Positions 9,198 through 17,137 of a stretch of DNA of 64,000 nucleotides are shown one piece after another. The stretch lies in NCBI RefSeq assembly GCF_006376615.1, contig NZ_VEXQ01000010.1, forward strand, positions 1 to 64,000. The letters run 5' to 3'. Made by a program: the position numbers and the translations under genes. Numbering within the stretch: position 1 is the first letter of the stretch; the number at the start of each line of letters is the position of its first letter. Origin of the DNA: Buttiauxella sp. B2. Its GTDB lineage: Bacteria > Pseudomonadota > Gammaproteobacteria > Enterobacterales > Enterobacteriaceae. Below the pieces are notes generated by a model. The model worked only from the letters and a program-made list of their open reading frames with translations. It was not told the DNA's origin and ran no database searches.

Positions 9198-9216
9198 ATG
9201 CTATCCCCGCCACGCC
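9198..9216. other. cos site (cohesive end sequence) of the P2-like phage
   Basis: The 19 bases ATGCTATCCCCGCCACGCC read on the reverse strand as GGCGTGGCGGGGATAGCAT. From memory the phage 186 cohesive end is GGCGTGGCGGGGAAAGCAT (one difference) and P2 is GGCGAGGCGGGGAAAGCAC (three differences). The flanking CAGCGCGCA on the left also resembles the P2 context. Location between Q and A on the circular phage map is as expected. The following 120 bases (9217-9335) contain no gene. Confidence 0.85.
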
Positions 9217-9335
9217 TGCCCGCTTCATGGGTCAGTTTTAATGCAGGTGCATTCAGCCACGCAGAGGTTGCGTGGCACGCTAGGTCGATTGGAATAAAGA
9301 TAAAAATACAGTTGCAAATTAAGGCACTCAAATGC

Positions 9336-9356
9336 ACCAGTTACCAGTTACCAGTT
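9336..9356. repeat. Three tandem copies of ACCAGTT
   Basis: A perfect heptamer repeat (ACCAGTT three times) that overlaps the last codons and stop of the SIR2 gene. Because the unit is seven bases, gain or loss of a copy would shift the reading frame at the very end of the protein. Confidence 0.85.
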
Positions 9357-10217
9357 AAGAGTTTCTTTTACTACGAGCCGCCACTCATCGACTAAAGTAA
9401 CCAACTCATCAAAACTGTCCATCAACTCGCCATGGGAGCCTTTATTTTCTTTATATTGAAGAATATTAAGATTTAACGTGTCTTCAATAACTGGCAACAT
9501 GTCCTTATGTATACTCTTATTTGATGTAACCAAAAAATGTGGCTTGCTACCATAATGTTTAAAAAACGAGTCCTCAAGTAACAACCTAATGTCAGGATCG
9601 TTAACTCCACACCCAACAAATAAAAATGTATGCGTTAGGCTTAATGCACTTAAAAGTTCGTAAAAATCTCTGCTCTCTGAGCGAGCTTTTGCATAATCAG
9701 AACGGCTAAAAATTAACTTTTGAGCATTATCAACTGTCCCATGAATTTTAAGTATTACTCGACCATCACCTTTTATATCTGTCACGATATCATTATCGTG
9801 ATAATTTTTAACAACAACAGTCCCTAGAGTTTCTTTAGATGCATATGTTTCATATATTTTATCAAAATTAGGAGTGACTACAATGCGACAATCCAATTTG
9901 AATAAACTTTCATGAATTGGAGCATGCTTGTATCTTGGTGTGGAGAAGGCGGCTCTTACATTATCTTGAAACTTACCTTTCGGCAATCTTATTTTGATGA
10001 GTTCACAGGCAGTCAAATAATCTTCATTTGCAATTAATTTCTTTATTTGAGAGCTGTTATCTACATCAACCATGCATTGCTCTAAAAATGCCTTCCAACT
10101 TGGAGGGTATTTTTTGCCATCTTGGCTAACACTATTCATTGATACTCCAGCACCAAGAAACAAAATGCATTTCCTGCGAGCAAGATCAGAAATCAACGAT
10201 TCAGGCCAACTAATCAT
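9348..10217 (-). CDS. SIR2-domain protein (predicted NADase effector)
   Basis: A 289-residue protein that is almost entirely a SIR2-like (SIR2_2 type) domain. Nucleotide-binding motif FLGAGVS is at residues 20-26, TPNFD at 115-119, the KIHG segment with the expected catalytic His159 at 157-160, and FVGCGVNDPD at 200-209. Such domains in Thoeris ThsA, DSR and SIR2-HerA systems break down NAD+ to stop infected cells; by analogy this is the likely effector. There is no second domain, membrane segment or signal peptide. The start overlaps the stop of the ParA gene by four bases (ATGA), so the two form an operon. It occupies the P2 tin/old position, a known site for anti-phage genes. Confidence 0.87.
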   Translation of the reverse strand: MISWPESLISDLARRKCILFLGAGVSMNSVSQDGKKYPPSWKAFLEQCMVDVDNSSQIKKLIANEDYLTACELIKIRLPKGKFQDNVRAAFSTPRYKHAPIHESLFKLDCRIVVTPNFDKIYETYASKETLGTVVVKNYHDNDIVTDIKGDGRVILKIHGTVDNAQKLIFSRSDYAKARSESRDFYELLSALSLTHTFLFVGCGVNDPDIRLLLEDSFFKHYGSKPHFLVTSNKSIHKDMLPVIEDTLNLNILQYKENKGSHGELMDSFDELVTLVDEWRLVVKETLNW

Positions 10218-11221
10218 TTGCCTGTTCCTTCCATTATATTAACTAGGTTAGCACATATGCCTTTATAAATTTTGCGAGCATCATTTACTTTGCTAAAGTG
10301 AGAGCCAACAACACCATCCTTTGATTTAAGCATAAAAACAGGGGAGTGAGCTAATTGAGACATAGGAATTAAACTATTCATATTCTCAATCTGTCCAAGC
10401 TCATAGTTAATGTTTTGCTTTTCAGCGTATGGTTTAATAATTTCCGTAGTTATGACCTTAGGTGTTTTTTTTGCAATTCGTTCAAATGCATTTACTTTCA
10501 CTTTCACTCCACGAACTGTTTTACCCTTGTACTGCTGCATCGCATAACCTAGAAAAGATAGCTTCCACTTTATATTTTCATCATCAATACAATAGTCCTC
10601 ACCTTCATTTTTTTTATATGAATCAAGGCCTTTTATAATACCATCCTTCCAATTCGCCAAAGAAAGATTAATATTACTTAATGCCATCAAACTAAACACA
10701 TCGACAGACATTGGAATTACAAAATAGTCACATGATATTAGTATTGCACGATTTAAAGCACCTAAAGATGGGCCTACATCATAAAATACATAGTCATAAT
10801 CTTGATATTGGTTTGAGAGGTGACTGAATACTAAGGTAGTTTGTAACCCTCGCGGATCTCCTGATTTAGCAGGAGCCCAATCAGTCGCTAAAAGATCCTC
10901 ACTTAACGCTAATCTTGGATCACCAGGAATCAAATCAAAACCGAATCTCTCAGTTTTCAATGGGATTATTTTATCTTTTATATATCCCTTACCACGCCTT
11001 ACTGGATTAAGAAAAGCCTCAATCGAATCTCTTTTATCATCGTCATACAGACTTGTCAGTTTAGCATCACTTAAGCAATAGGATGTTGTATTACATTGAG
11101 GGTCTGCATCCACAACCAAAACTTTTTTATTCATTTCCAAAGATAAATATGCCGCGGTATTACAAATAAGCGTTGTTTTCCCTACACCACCTTTGTTATT
11201 AAAAAAAACAATACTTTTCAT
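10214..11221 (-). CDS. ParA/MinD-type ATPase paired with SIR2 protein
   Basis: A 335-residue ATPase of the ParA class. The deviant Walker A KGGVGKTT is at residues 10-17, the A' motif VVDADPQCNTTS follows near residue 37, and Walker B YVFYDVGPSLGALNRAIL is near residue 145. The C-terminal third is Lys-rich and ends in a segment that does not match plasmid partition proteins I know. No ParB-like gene is nearby; instead a SIR2 protein is translationally coupled downstream. ParA proteins normally form ATP-dependent dimers on DNA, so a role in sensing or gating the SIR2 effector is inferred. AAGGA nine bases before the ATG at 11221 supports the start. Confidence 0.85.
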   Translation of the reverse strand: MKSIVFFNNKGGVGKTTLICNTAAYLSLEMNKKVLVVDADPQCNTTSYCLSDAKLTSLYDDDKRDSIEAFLNPVRRGKGYIKDKIIPLKTERFGFDLIPGDPRLALSEDLLATDWAPAKSGDPRGLQTTLVFSHLSNQYQDYDYVFYDVGPSLGALNRAILISCDYFVIPMSVDVFSLMALSNINLSLANWKDGIIKGLDSYKKNEGEDYCIDDENIKWKLSFLGYAMQQYKGKTVRGVKVKVNAFERIAKKTPKVITTEIIKPYAEKQNINYELGQIENMNSLIPMSQLAHSPVFMLKSKDGVVGSHFSKVNDARKIYKGICANLVNIMEGTGK

Positions 11222-11285
11222 CGTTTCAAATCCTTATAAGAATAAATTAAATACTTAGCACATCAAGTTGTTATTAATTATTAAA

Positions 11286-11314
11286 GCTATAGCTGAAAAT
11301 GCTCTCAATGCCAA
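11286..11314 (-). promoter_or_regulatory. Candidate sigma-70 promoter for the ParA-SIR2 operon
   Basis: On the minus strand TTGGCA (11309-11314) and TATAGC (11286-11291) are separated by 17 bases, a reasonable -35/-10 pair about 60 bp before the ATG. A better -35 hexamer, TTGACA, lies just upstream at 11322-11327 but has no matching -10. The rest of 11222-11639 (about 420 bp between this operon and gene A) contains no supported gene. Confidence 0.5.
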
Positions 11315-11639
11315 GTCCATTTGTCAACAAAATAATGATGAATCTTACTAAATAAGTGATCCTGCATACATTTTGAGCCTATACATCTTGAATGTAACTT
11401 GTAAAAACCTATTTTTAGTGGGTATACATTACTCATAATGTGTATTGTTCAATAATTAACAGCGAAGCTGTTGCAAGTGATAAATTATCGCAAGCACTAG
11501 ATAAAGTTAGCCTTGAGATTAATACACCTCGTTACCATAGCAAATACCTCTCACTAAACACTTTAATAAAGAGCAGTTTATTTCGGAACAAAAATATACT
11601 ATTTCTCGCAGATATCACTATTTGTTTAATGATACCAAC

Positions 11640-13667
11640 CTACTCTCTAACAACATTCTTGCCCCTGTTATCACTACAATCTAACTCTCCTTCCTCAATA
11701 TGATTAAGTAGGGTCGTGACTCTCTCAGATGCTGCAGTCCCTTCTGTACTGTTCCTCAAGTCACCCAACCCACAGTTATTGACAGGACTCCGAGTCGCGG
11801 CAGAGCCGCTCTTTAAGGTCAAAGAATTAAGATCAACTTCAACGGCCTTAGCAACGATGCGCCATTGAGTTGTACGGGTTACATGCACATTGTCAGAACC
11901 AAGATGCGGGGCAAAGATACCGATAACCTTCTGCACTTCCTCGTCATACGCATTCAGCTCGTCAGCCACCTTACGCGCCACACGGACGGTTTGCGTATCT
12001 CGCGGCACGTTTGCCCCACCCTGCGCTGCAATATACAAATCAAAATCACCGCCATCGGCTGCCGCCCTTGCATCTTCGACTCGCTCATCAAATTCACTGG
12101 CAATACTCACACCACGCGGCAGTTTACGTAGTTCGCGATAAGCACCCATTGTCGGGACACCAATTGGTTTAAATTGGGGGATACGCCACGTTGACGCCCA
12201 GGCGTTAACTGCTGCTGCGGTATCAGTCAAAGGTTTGCCGGTGTCTTTATCAATCTCCCCTTCCAGCGCGTAACCGTCGATATTCTTCGCGATATATTTT
12301 GCGATATAGCCAGCCGCCCCGCCTTTGTTGAGATGCTTACACTCAAAGCGATTTTTTGCTGCGCCTCGCTCATCGCCATCTTCTTTTAAAGAGTAACGAC
12401 GCATGATCTCAATAACTTGCTGACGCTGGTCAGGCTGGCAGAAAAGCATCATGTGCCAGTGCGGCGTACCATCATGATGGGGTTCGACGACGCGCATCCC
12501 GTAGACATTAAGGTCATTGTCTTTGAACGCGGTACGCATCTTGCTCCAGATAGCACACAAATAACGCTGACCATCTTTCGGGCTGTAGGCTTCATCGTTC
12601 CATTTGTGGTTAAGCTGGACGGTTTTATCCGCCCCAGTGATACGCGTTGGGTGATATTTGGATGGGGTCGTGATGGTAAGAAACATGCCCACATCACCTT
12701 TGCTCGCGGCGTACCGCTCAATCCCGGCGATGGTGTTCATTAATTCCATGCGACGGATTTCAGGGTTAGAAATGCTTTTCAGTACCTTATCAATCAGGTC
12801 GATTCGCTCGCCCGTCTCAACATTCTCCAGCTCGCGGCTTTTCAGATACTCAAGATTAGCCAGACGACGCGCATGTACATCCCGAATTGCCTGTTTGCTG
12901 GCATACGGTGAGCGTTTTTTGCTGACCTCACCGACAGAGATAAATAGCGCTTCATTCCAGCGGGTACGCTGTGCTTTGAACTGGCGCACCCACCACTCGT
13001 CGTTAACCAGCCGGGAAACTGCTGAAAAGGCATCGCGTATTGTAAGCTTCCCTTTGCGATACTTTTTCCAGTGCATCGGAGTGATGTTAAATGCGCGGGA
13101 AGCACCTGCGATTTCGCCGTAAAGCCAGGATTGCGCTTCGTCGGTAAACAGCACTTCATTTTTGTCGCCTTCATGCTCGCTGGCGTAGCTGTCGCTGAGT
13201 TCTTCATAGGCATTGAATAACTGAGCTGCTATCCGGCCTGCAAACTTCTCCAGCGCTTTATCATTCATCCCCGGTAAGCGTGAATAGGCATCCTGTTCTG
13301 ACAAGAAACGCATCGTCGCAACGGTATTCATTCTATGGTTGCGATTTACGCTTTCGATGCGTGGCCATAAGCGCCGTTTGAAAGTGGACGTCAGAAACCG
13401 CAGAGCATCAAGCTGGCTGGAATGGCGCTTCATCCAGTAGTAGCGATTGCTGAATTTTGCACGGAGGATATAAGGAAGCGTGTTTATGTCTGCTAAAACC
13501 GCTTGCACCTGACGGTGTTCGTCACGTGTAAGCGGTCTGTCATAGGGATCTCGCGAGATAGCCGCACGAGGAGCGTTCCAGGGATAAGCACCGACGAATG
13601 ACTTGCCGGTGCTTTGATTAAGAAGAACAACTGAGGGAGCTGTGCGCTCCCGGTCATTACTGTGCAT
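11640..13667 (-). CDS. A: P2 gpA-like replication initiation endonuclease
   Basis: Rolling-circle replication initiator that nicks the phage origin. With the ATG at 13667 it has 675 residues; the frame is open to a TTG at 13730. The metal-binding HUH motif is PHWHMMLF (His403 and His405), and the paired catalytic tyrosines are Tyr454 and Tyr458 in GYIAKYIAKN, as in P2 gpA. The protein is somewhat shorter than P2 gpA (761), mainly at the ends. It overlaps the preceding DUF5405 gene by 11 bases. The nicking origin, which lies inside gene A in P2, was not located. Confidence 0.93.
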   Translation of the reverse strand: MHSNDRERTAPSVVLLNQSTGKSFVGAYPWNAPRAAISRDPYDRPLTRDEHRQVQAVLADINTLPYILRAKFSNRYYWMKRHSSQLDALRFLTSTFKRRLWPRIESVNRNHRMNTVATMRFLSEQDAYSRLPGMNDKALEKFAGRIAAQLFNAYEELSDSYASEHEGDKNEVLFTDEAQSWLYGEIAGASRAFNITPMHWKKYRKGKLTIRDAFSAVSRLVNDEWWVRQFKAQRTRWNEALFISVGEVSKKRSPYASKQAIRDVHARRLANLEYLKSRELENVETGERIDLIDKVLKSISNPEIRRMELMNTIAGIERYAASKGDVGMFLTITTPSKYHPTRITGADKTVQLNHKWNDEAYSPKDGQRYLCAIWSKMRTAFKDNDLNVYGMRVVEPHHDGTPHWHMMLFCQPDQRQQVIEIMRRYSLKEDGDERGAAKNRFECKHLNKGGAAGYIAKYIAKNIDGYALEGEIDKDTGKPLTDTAAAVNAWASTWRIPQFKPIGVPTMGAYRELRKLPRGVSIASEFDERVEDARAAADGGDFDLYIAAQGGANVPRDTQTVRVARKVADELNAYDEEVQKVIGIFAPHLGSDNVHVTRTTQWRIVAKAVEVDLNSLTLKSGSAATRSPVNNCGLGDLRNSTEGTAASERVTTLLNHIEEGELDCSDNRGKNVVRE

Positions 13668-13932
13668 TGGCTTTAAAAGCGTGTTCGCATACCAGTGCAA
13701 TGCGAGCAATTTCTGCGGCCATTGCTTCAATTGAGTCTACCGATGAGGACTGAATGTGATGAAGGATAAGACCGGAGACAAGCTGACTAATTTTCGGGTA
13801 ATACCCGATAGAATCTAACCACTCCTTACCGGCCATCTTTCCTGTTTTAGCGACCTTCTTTTCCTGCAAAATAAATTGATATTGGTCGCTGGTAATTACC
13901 CATTTATCGCCAACCTGAATATGGACAGACAT
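13657..13932 (-). CDS. DUF5405-type phage early protein
   Basis: A 91-residue protein of the P2 early operon just before A. The pattern VITSDQYQFILQEKKV and later GYYPKISQLV is what I associate with the DUF5405 family of P2-like phages. Function unknown. It ends 11 bases inside the start of A, indicating coupled translation. Confidence 0.75.
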   Translation of the reverse strand: MSVHIQVGDKWVITSDQYQFILQEKKVAKTGKMAGKEWLDSIGYYPKISQLVSGLILHHIQSSSVDSIEAMAAEIARIALVCEHAFKANAQ

Positions 13933-13934
13933 AT

Positions 13935-14225
13935 TTAACCCTCAATATTATTAATTTTATTCATAGCGATCTGACACAGCTCGCCACAGTGATTTATCTC
14001 TTTCAAAAGCTCATTGGTGTTATTGATTCGTTTCAGAAAAACAGCCCGTTTGACCATCAGGTTAATCAGGTCGGAAATCAGCTTTAACTCACTGGAATAA
14101 ATAGCGACTGTGGGATAAGAAACAGCACCGGTGTCTTTATCATGTTTAACATCAGCCAGAACAAAAGAGCCATTCAGCTTCATGACCGAATACCAGCTCT
14201 TGACGATAACCCGATGATTGGTCAT
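13935..14225 (-). CDS. Small phage early protein, unknown
   Basis: A 96-residue protein that I do not recognise. It has a predicted beta-rich N-terminal half ([20 protein letters not shown]) and a helical C-terminal half ([20 protein letters not shown]). It overlaps the upstream gene by four bases (ATGA) and is followed two bases later by the DUF5405 gene, so it belongs to the early replication operon. It could be a phage-specific counterpart of the small P2 orf80-83 genes. Confidence 0.7.
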   Translation of the reverse strand: MTNHRVIVKSWYSVMKLNGSFVLADVKHDKDTGAVSYPTVAIYSSELKLISDLINLMVKRAVFLKRINNTNELLKEINHCGELCQIAMNKINNIEG

Positions 14226-14458
14226 AACCCTGCCCCACTTTGATAGCTGAGGCCTGATTCATGCAGCTTCTGCGATTCCTGGTGAAGCAGTTCCACAATC
14301 TCAACACCCGATAGTTCGTTGTTGGTAATGTGGCGGATAAGTCCGTCAATGTGCGATGAATACTTAACTGCCGCATCGGCCCGAGCTTCTGCCCTTGCAT
14401 GGATGAGAAGTGAATTTAATTGCTCAGAGTTACTTTGATGATTAATTCTTGCTGGCAT
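14222..14458 (-). CDS. DUF2732-type phage early protein
   Basis: A 78-residue protein when started at the ATG at 14458 ([18 protein letters not shown]); the open frame continues to 14494 but the extension is not conserved-looking. The segment [28 protein letters not shown] followed by [14 protein letters not shown] resembles the helical DUF2732 family of P2-like phages. Function unknown. It is coupled to the next gene by an ATGA overlap. Confidence 0.7.
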   Translation of the reverse strand: MPARINHQSNSEQLNSLLIHARAEARADAAVKYSSHIDGLIRHITNNELSGVEIVELLHQESQKLHESGLSYQSGAGL

Positions 14459-14524
14459 AATCCCTGACTCCAGATAATAAAAAGCCACACACAATGAAGT
14501 GCGTTAATTTTTTCAATGTATTAA

Positions 14525-15025
14525 TTAATGGAGATATTGCTCAGGTTTAACGGCTGTCAATATTGCTGGAGTGTATTCAAATAAATTAAACAGCTCACGT
14601 AATGCCCGTATTAAAGCATCCCGCCATTTACACTGTTCGTTTTCGATATACCAGTAAGGTTGATTAAATTCATCTTCTGTCAGCCCCGCATGTAAAAACA
14701 AAGTACGCCGCTGGCTAACCGTCAGGCGGCCAATGAATCCTGATTTACTTACGCCAACAGCTCGTTGCTTTGTGAATGCGTTTCGTAGTTCATCAATGGC
14801 ACAGACGATACGTTCACGATCACAATCGTTCATTTCTTCCAGACGCATGACTGAGTGACGTTGTTTAAGTTGCGCGTGAAAACAGACTGTCAGGCGTTCT
14901 CGCTCCAACATATCGTTGTAGAAATTACAGGACTCAGTCCAACGAGGTTTTGCCAGATGTTTAGCAACCAGGCCGCGCAGACCAGCCGGTTGGTTTTTCA
15001 CTACTGCAAAGGTCATGACTGTCAT
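14525..15025 (-). CDS. B: P2 gpB-like replication protein (DnaB loader)
   Basis: This 166-residue protein has the same length as P2 gpB and shares its recognisable stretches (ERERLTVCFHAQLKQRHSVM, FLHAGLTEDEFNQPYW, FNLFEYTPAILTAVKPEQYLH). In P2, gpB is needed for lagging-strand replication and interacts with host DnaB helicase. Its ATG overlaps the stop codon of the preceding small gene (ATGA). Confidence 0.93.
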   Translation of the reverse strand: MTVMTFAVVKNQPAGLRGLVAKHLAKPRWTESCNFYNDMLERERLTVCFHAQLKQRHSVMRLEEMNDCDRERIVCAIDELRNAFTKQRAVGVSKSGFIGRLTVSQRRTLFLHAGLTEDEFNQPYWYIENEQCKWRDALIRALRELFNLFEYTPAILTAVKPEQYLH

Positions 15026-15201
15026 TTAAATATTCTCCCTGCGACTTTCAGGCAACGTTGAAAAGCACTGGCAACGTCATAACGTCGCGGCTGACGAATG
15101 ATGATTCCTTTACGTCCTTTACCGTGAGTAATTGAGAAATCCATCGGACGGCTTGCCTGATGGTTTCGCAGGAATTGAGCAATGCAACGTGGCTCATTCA
15201 T
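15022..15201 (-). CDS. Small phage early protein between cox and B
   Basis: A 59-residue basic protein (MNEPRCIAQFLRNHQASRPM) in the position of P2 orf78. The ATG at 15201 was chosen because GGGAG lies eight bases before it; an ATG two codons upstream is too close to that site and the longer frame to 15255 would overlap cox by 37 bases. The middle is rich in Lys/Arg/Gly (GKGRKGIIIRQPRR). Function unknown; possibly DUF2724-like. Confidence 0.65.
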   Translation of the reverse strand: MNEPRCIAQFLRNHQASRPMDFSITHGKGRKGIIIRQPRRYDVASAFQRCLKVAGRIFK

Positions 15202-15218
15202 CGTCATATCTCCCAATG

Positions 15219-15494
15219 TTAATTTGGTTCGCCCAAGCCCAGCCACATCAACCACCCTTCCCTGATTTCTTTTGGGCGGCTCTCATACGCCATTTTCATC
15301 CCATTATTCCAGGCAGGCAGATAGACCCAATACTCGCCAGCTCGTTTCGTTGCTGACAGCGGGTCGGACATCTCGATGACGGGAAGTTTCCCTTTTTCAA
15401 TCATGCCTCTGACTGCAGCCGGAGTTTTGCCAATGAGTCGGGCAAATTCAGGATATGGGACAGCATCGCTGATACTTACAACTTGTTTGCTCAT
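15219..15494 (-). CDS. cox: P2 Cox-like excisionase and early repressor
   Basis: The 91-residue length and sequence (VPYPEFARLIGKTPAAVRGMIEKGKLPVIEM, then YWVYLPAWNNGMKMAYESRPKEIR, ending GWLMWLGLGEPN) match P2 Cox. Cox is an AlpA/excisionase-like DNA-binding protein: it directs excisive recombination and represses the C promoter, promoting lytic growth. The helix-turn-helix is at about residues 14-36. It is the first gene of the early operon, divergent from repressor C. Confidence 0.95.
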   Translation of the reverse strand: MSKQVVSISDAVPYPEFARLIGKTPAAVRGMIEKGKLPVIEMSDPLSATKRAGEYWVYLPAWNNGMKMAYESRPKEIREGWLMWLGLGEPN

Positions 15495-15627
15495 CTGCTA
15501 ACCTTTTATCTAGATCTAACCAATGGGTTCTAATGTTCTCTAATGGGCTTTAGTGTAATCGCACTATCCATAGAGAAACTTGATTCACACTTGAGATTTA
15601 CGATGATTATTAGAGGATCTTGATAAC
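15495..15627. promoter_or_regulatory. Lysis-lysogeny switch region (Pe/Pc) with candidate C operators
   Basis: The 133 bp between cox and C hold the facing early and lysogenic promoters. TCTAATG occurs at 15529-15535 and 15539-15545, ten bases apart, with a related TCTAACC at 15515-15521. Direct repeats of this kind are how P2-type C repressors recognise their operator, so these are the best operator candidates. Confidence 0.6.
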
Positions 15628-15927
15628 ATGTCAATCGCAATTAGCGAAAAACTGGCGCTTATGCGCGAGTCAGAAAGATTAAACAGAAGGCAATTCGCTG
15701 AAATTACAGGGGTTCCATACAGTTCTTTGACTTACTACGAAAGTGGAAGAACAACCCCTCCCACCGACGTAACGATGAAAATCCTGAATCACCCGCAGTT
15801 TATGAAATACACGATGTGGTTTATTACTAATCAAATAGCACCAGAATCCGGGCAGATTGCACCGGCACTCGCACACTTTGGGCAAGAAACAACAATCTCG
15901 CCCCACTCAGAGCAAAAGACTGGTTAA
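15628..15927 (+). CDS. C: P2 C-like immunity repressor
   Basis: The 99-residue length equals that of P2 C repressor. The helix-turn-helix is in RRQFAEITGVPYSSLTYYESGR (about residues 21-42), and the C-terminus (NQIAPESGQIAPALAHFGQE, then SPHSEQKTG) is nearly the same as in P2 and would mediate dimerisation. It maintains lysogeny by blocking the early promoter in front of cox. It is followed by int on the same strand. Confidence 0.95.
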   Translation: MSIAISEKLALMRESERLNRRQFAEITGVPYSSLTYYESGRTTPPTDVTMKILNHPQFMKYTMWFITNQIAPESGQIAPALAHFGQETTISPHSEQKTG

Positions 15928-16042
15928 TCATTTACCGGCAATACATACATTTGAAATGTATGTCATTGACAGATAAATACCCTAATCACAGATGTAAAGA
16001 GTTAAGAGCAAAAAGTAAGCACACCAATCGGAGGGTTTTCTG

Positions 16043-17056
16043 ATGACAATCAAGAAACTCGATGATGGTCAGTGGGAAGTGGACATAAGACCTGCTGGTC
16101 GCGACGGAAAGCGCATCCGCAGGAAGTTTGATAAGAAAAGCGAAGCTGTCGCTTTTGAAAAGTACACGCAGTACAACCACCACAATAAAGAATGGCTGTC
16201 TAAACCTACCGACAAACGGCGTCTGTCAGAGCTGACGCAAGTGTGGTGGAAGTTAAAAGGGCAACATGAAGATTATGGGCAGGGTTATCTCAGAAAAATT
16301 GAACTCTTTACTGAAATAACAGGCGACCCGTGTGCATTTCAGATAACCAAATCCCTTATCAGTCAGTACAGCACTGCTCGGCGAAGCTTGGGCATCAAGC
16401 CCGCAAGTATTAATCGCGATCTGACATGCCTGAGCGGAATGTTTACAGCACTTATTGAAGCCGAATTATTCAGTGGTGAACATCCAATCCGCGGTATGAA
16501 AAGGCTCAAAGAGCAACAACCAGAAACCGGGTATCTGACTCAAGATGAAATCGCACTGCTGCTTTCAAGGCTGGATGGGGATAACAAGAAGATCGCCGTA
16601 CTTTGCCTGAGTACCGGGGCAAGATGGGGAGAGGCTGTAAAATTAAAAGCTGAACATATCATTCAGAACCGCGTGACGTTTGTTAAAACTAAAACAAACA
16701 AACCGCGTACGGTTCCGGTATCGCAGGAAGTAGCTGAAATGATTTCCAGCAATAAGCGAGGGTTCCTTTTTTTGGCAGCATCTTATAAAGAGTTCAGGCA
16801 GATTCTCAAAGAAGTGAAACCTGATTTACCATCCGGCCAGGCAACGCACGCTCTCCGGCATAGCTTTGCTACTCACTTTATGATCAACGGGGGAAGTATT
16901 ATCACGCTACAACGAATATTGGGACATGCGCGAATTGAGCAGACCATGACCTATGCTCATTTTGCACCTGAATACTTGCAGGATGCCGTGTCGCTCAATC
17001 CACTTCGTGGCGGAACTCACGCGAAAAACGTCCACATAGTGTCCACACTCGAGTAG
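16043..17056 (+). CDS. int: P2-type integrase (tyrosine recombinase)
   Basis: Site-specific recombinase of 337 residues, the P2 Int size. Catalytic residues are visible: Arg194 in GARWGE, His269 and Arg272 in HALRH, His295 in LGHAR and the nucleophile Tyr304 in MTYAHF. The N-terminus (MTIKKLDDGQWEVDIRPAGR) is the arm-binding domain. GGAGG lies shortly before the ATG. It sits at the end of the prophage, 200 bp from the host gene yegS. Confidence 0.96.
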   Translation: MTIKKLDDGQWEVDIRPAGRDGKRIRRKFDKKSEAVAFEKYTQYNHHNKEWLSKPTDKRRLSELTQVWWKLKGQHEDYGQGYLRKIELFTEITGDPCAFQITKSLISQYSTARRSLGIKPASINRDLTCLSGMFTALIEAELFSGEHPIRGMKRLKEQQPETGYLTQDEIALLLSRLDGDNKKIAVLCLSTGARWGEAVKLKAEHIIQNRVTFVKTKTNKPRTVPVSQEVAEMISSNKRGFLFLAASYKEFRQILKEVKPDLPSGQATHALRHSFATHFMINGGSIITLQRILGHARIEQTMTYAHFAPEYLQDAVSLNPLRGGTHAKNVHIVSTLE

Positions 17057-17137
17057 TTTTTGATGGCTTTCAGTGGTCTTGTGCACCGTGCAAACCCGCA
17101 TTCCACCGCTGAAAGCCTGTATTAACAACAAGAAGAA

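Noticed and set aside
10214-11221. Reading the ParA-like gene as a plasmid-type partition protein of the prophage
   Set aside because: No ParB gene or array of centromere-like repeats is nearby, and the phage is integrated; coupling to a SIR2 gene fits a defence pair better.
11440-11703. 87-residue open frame between the ParA-SIR2 operon and gene A
   Set aside because: It overlaps the 3' end of gene A on the other strand, has no ribosome-binding site and no protein-like pattern.
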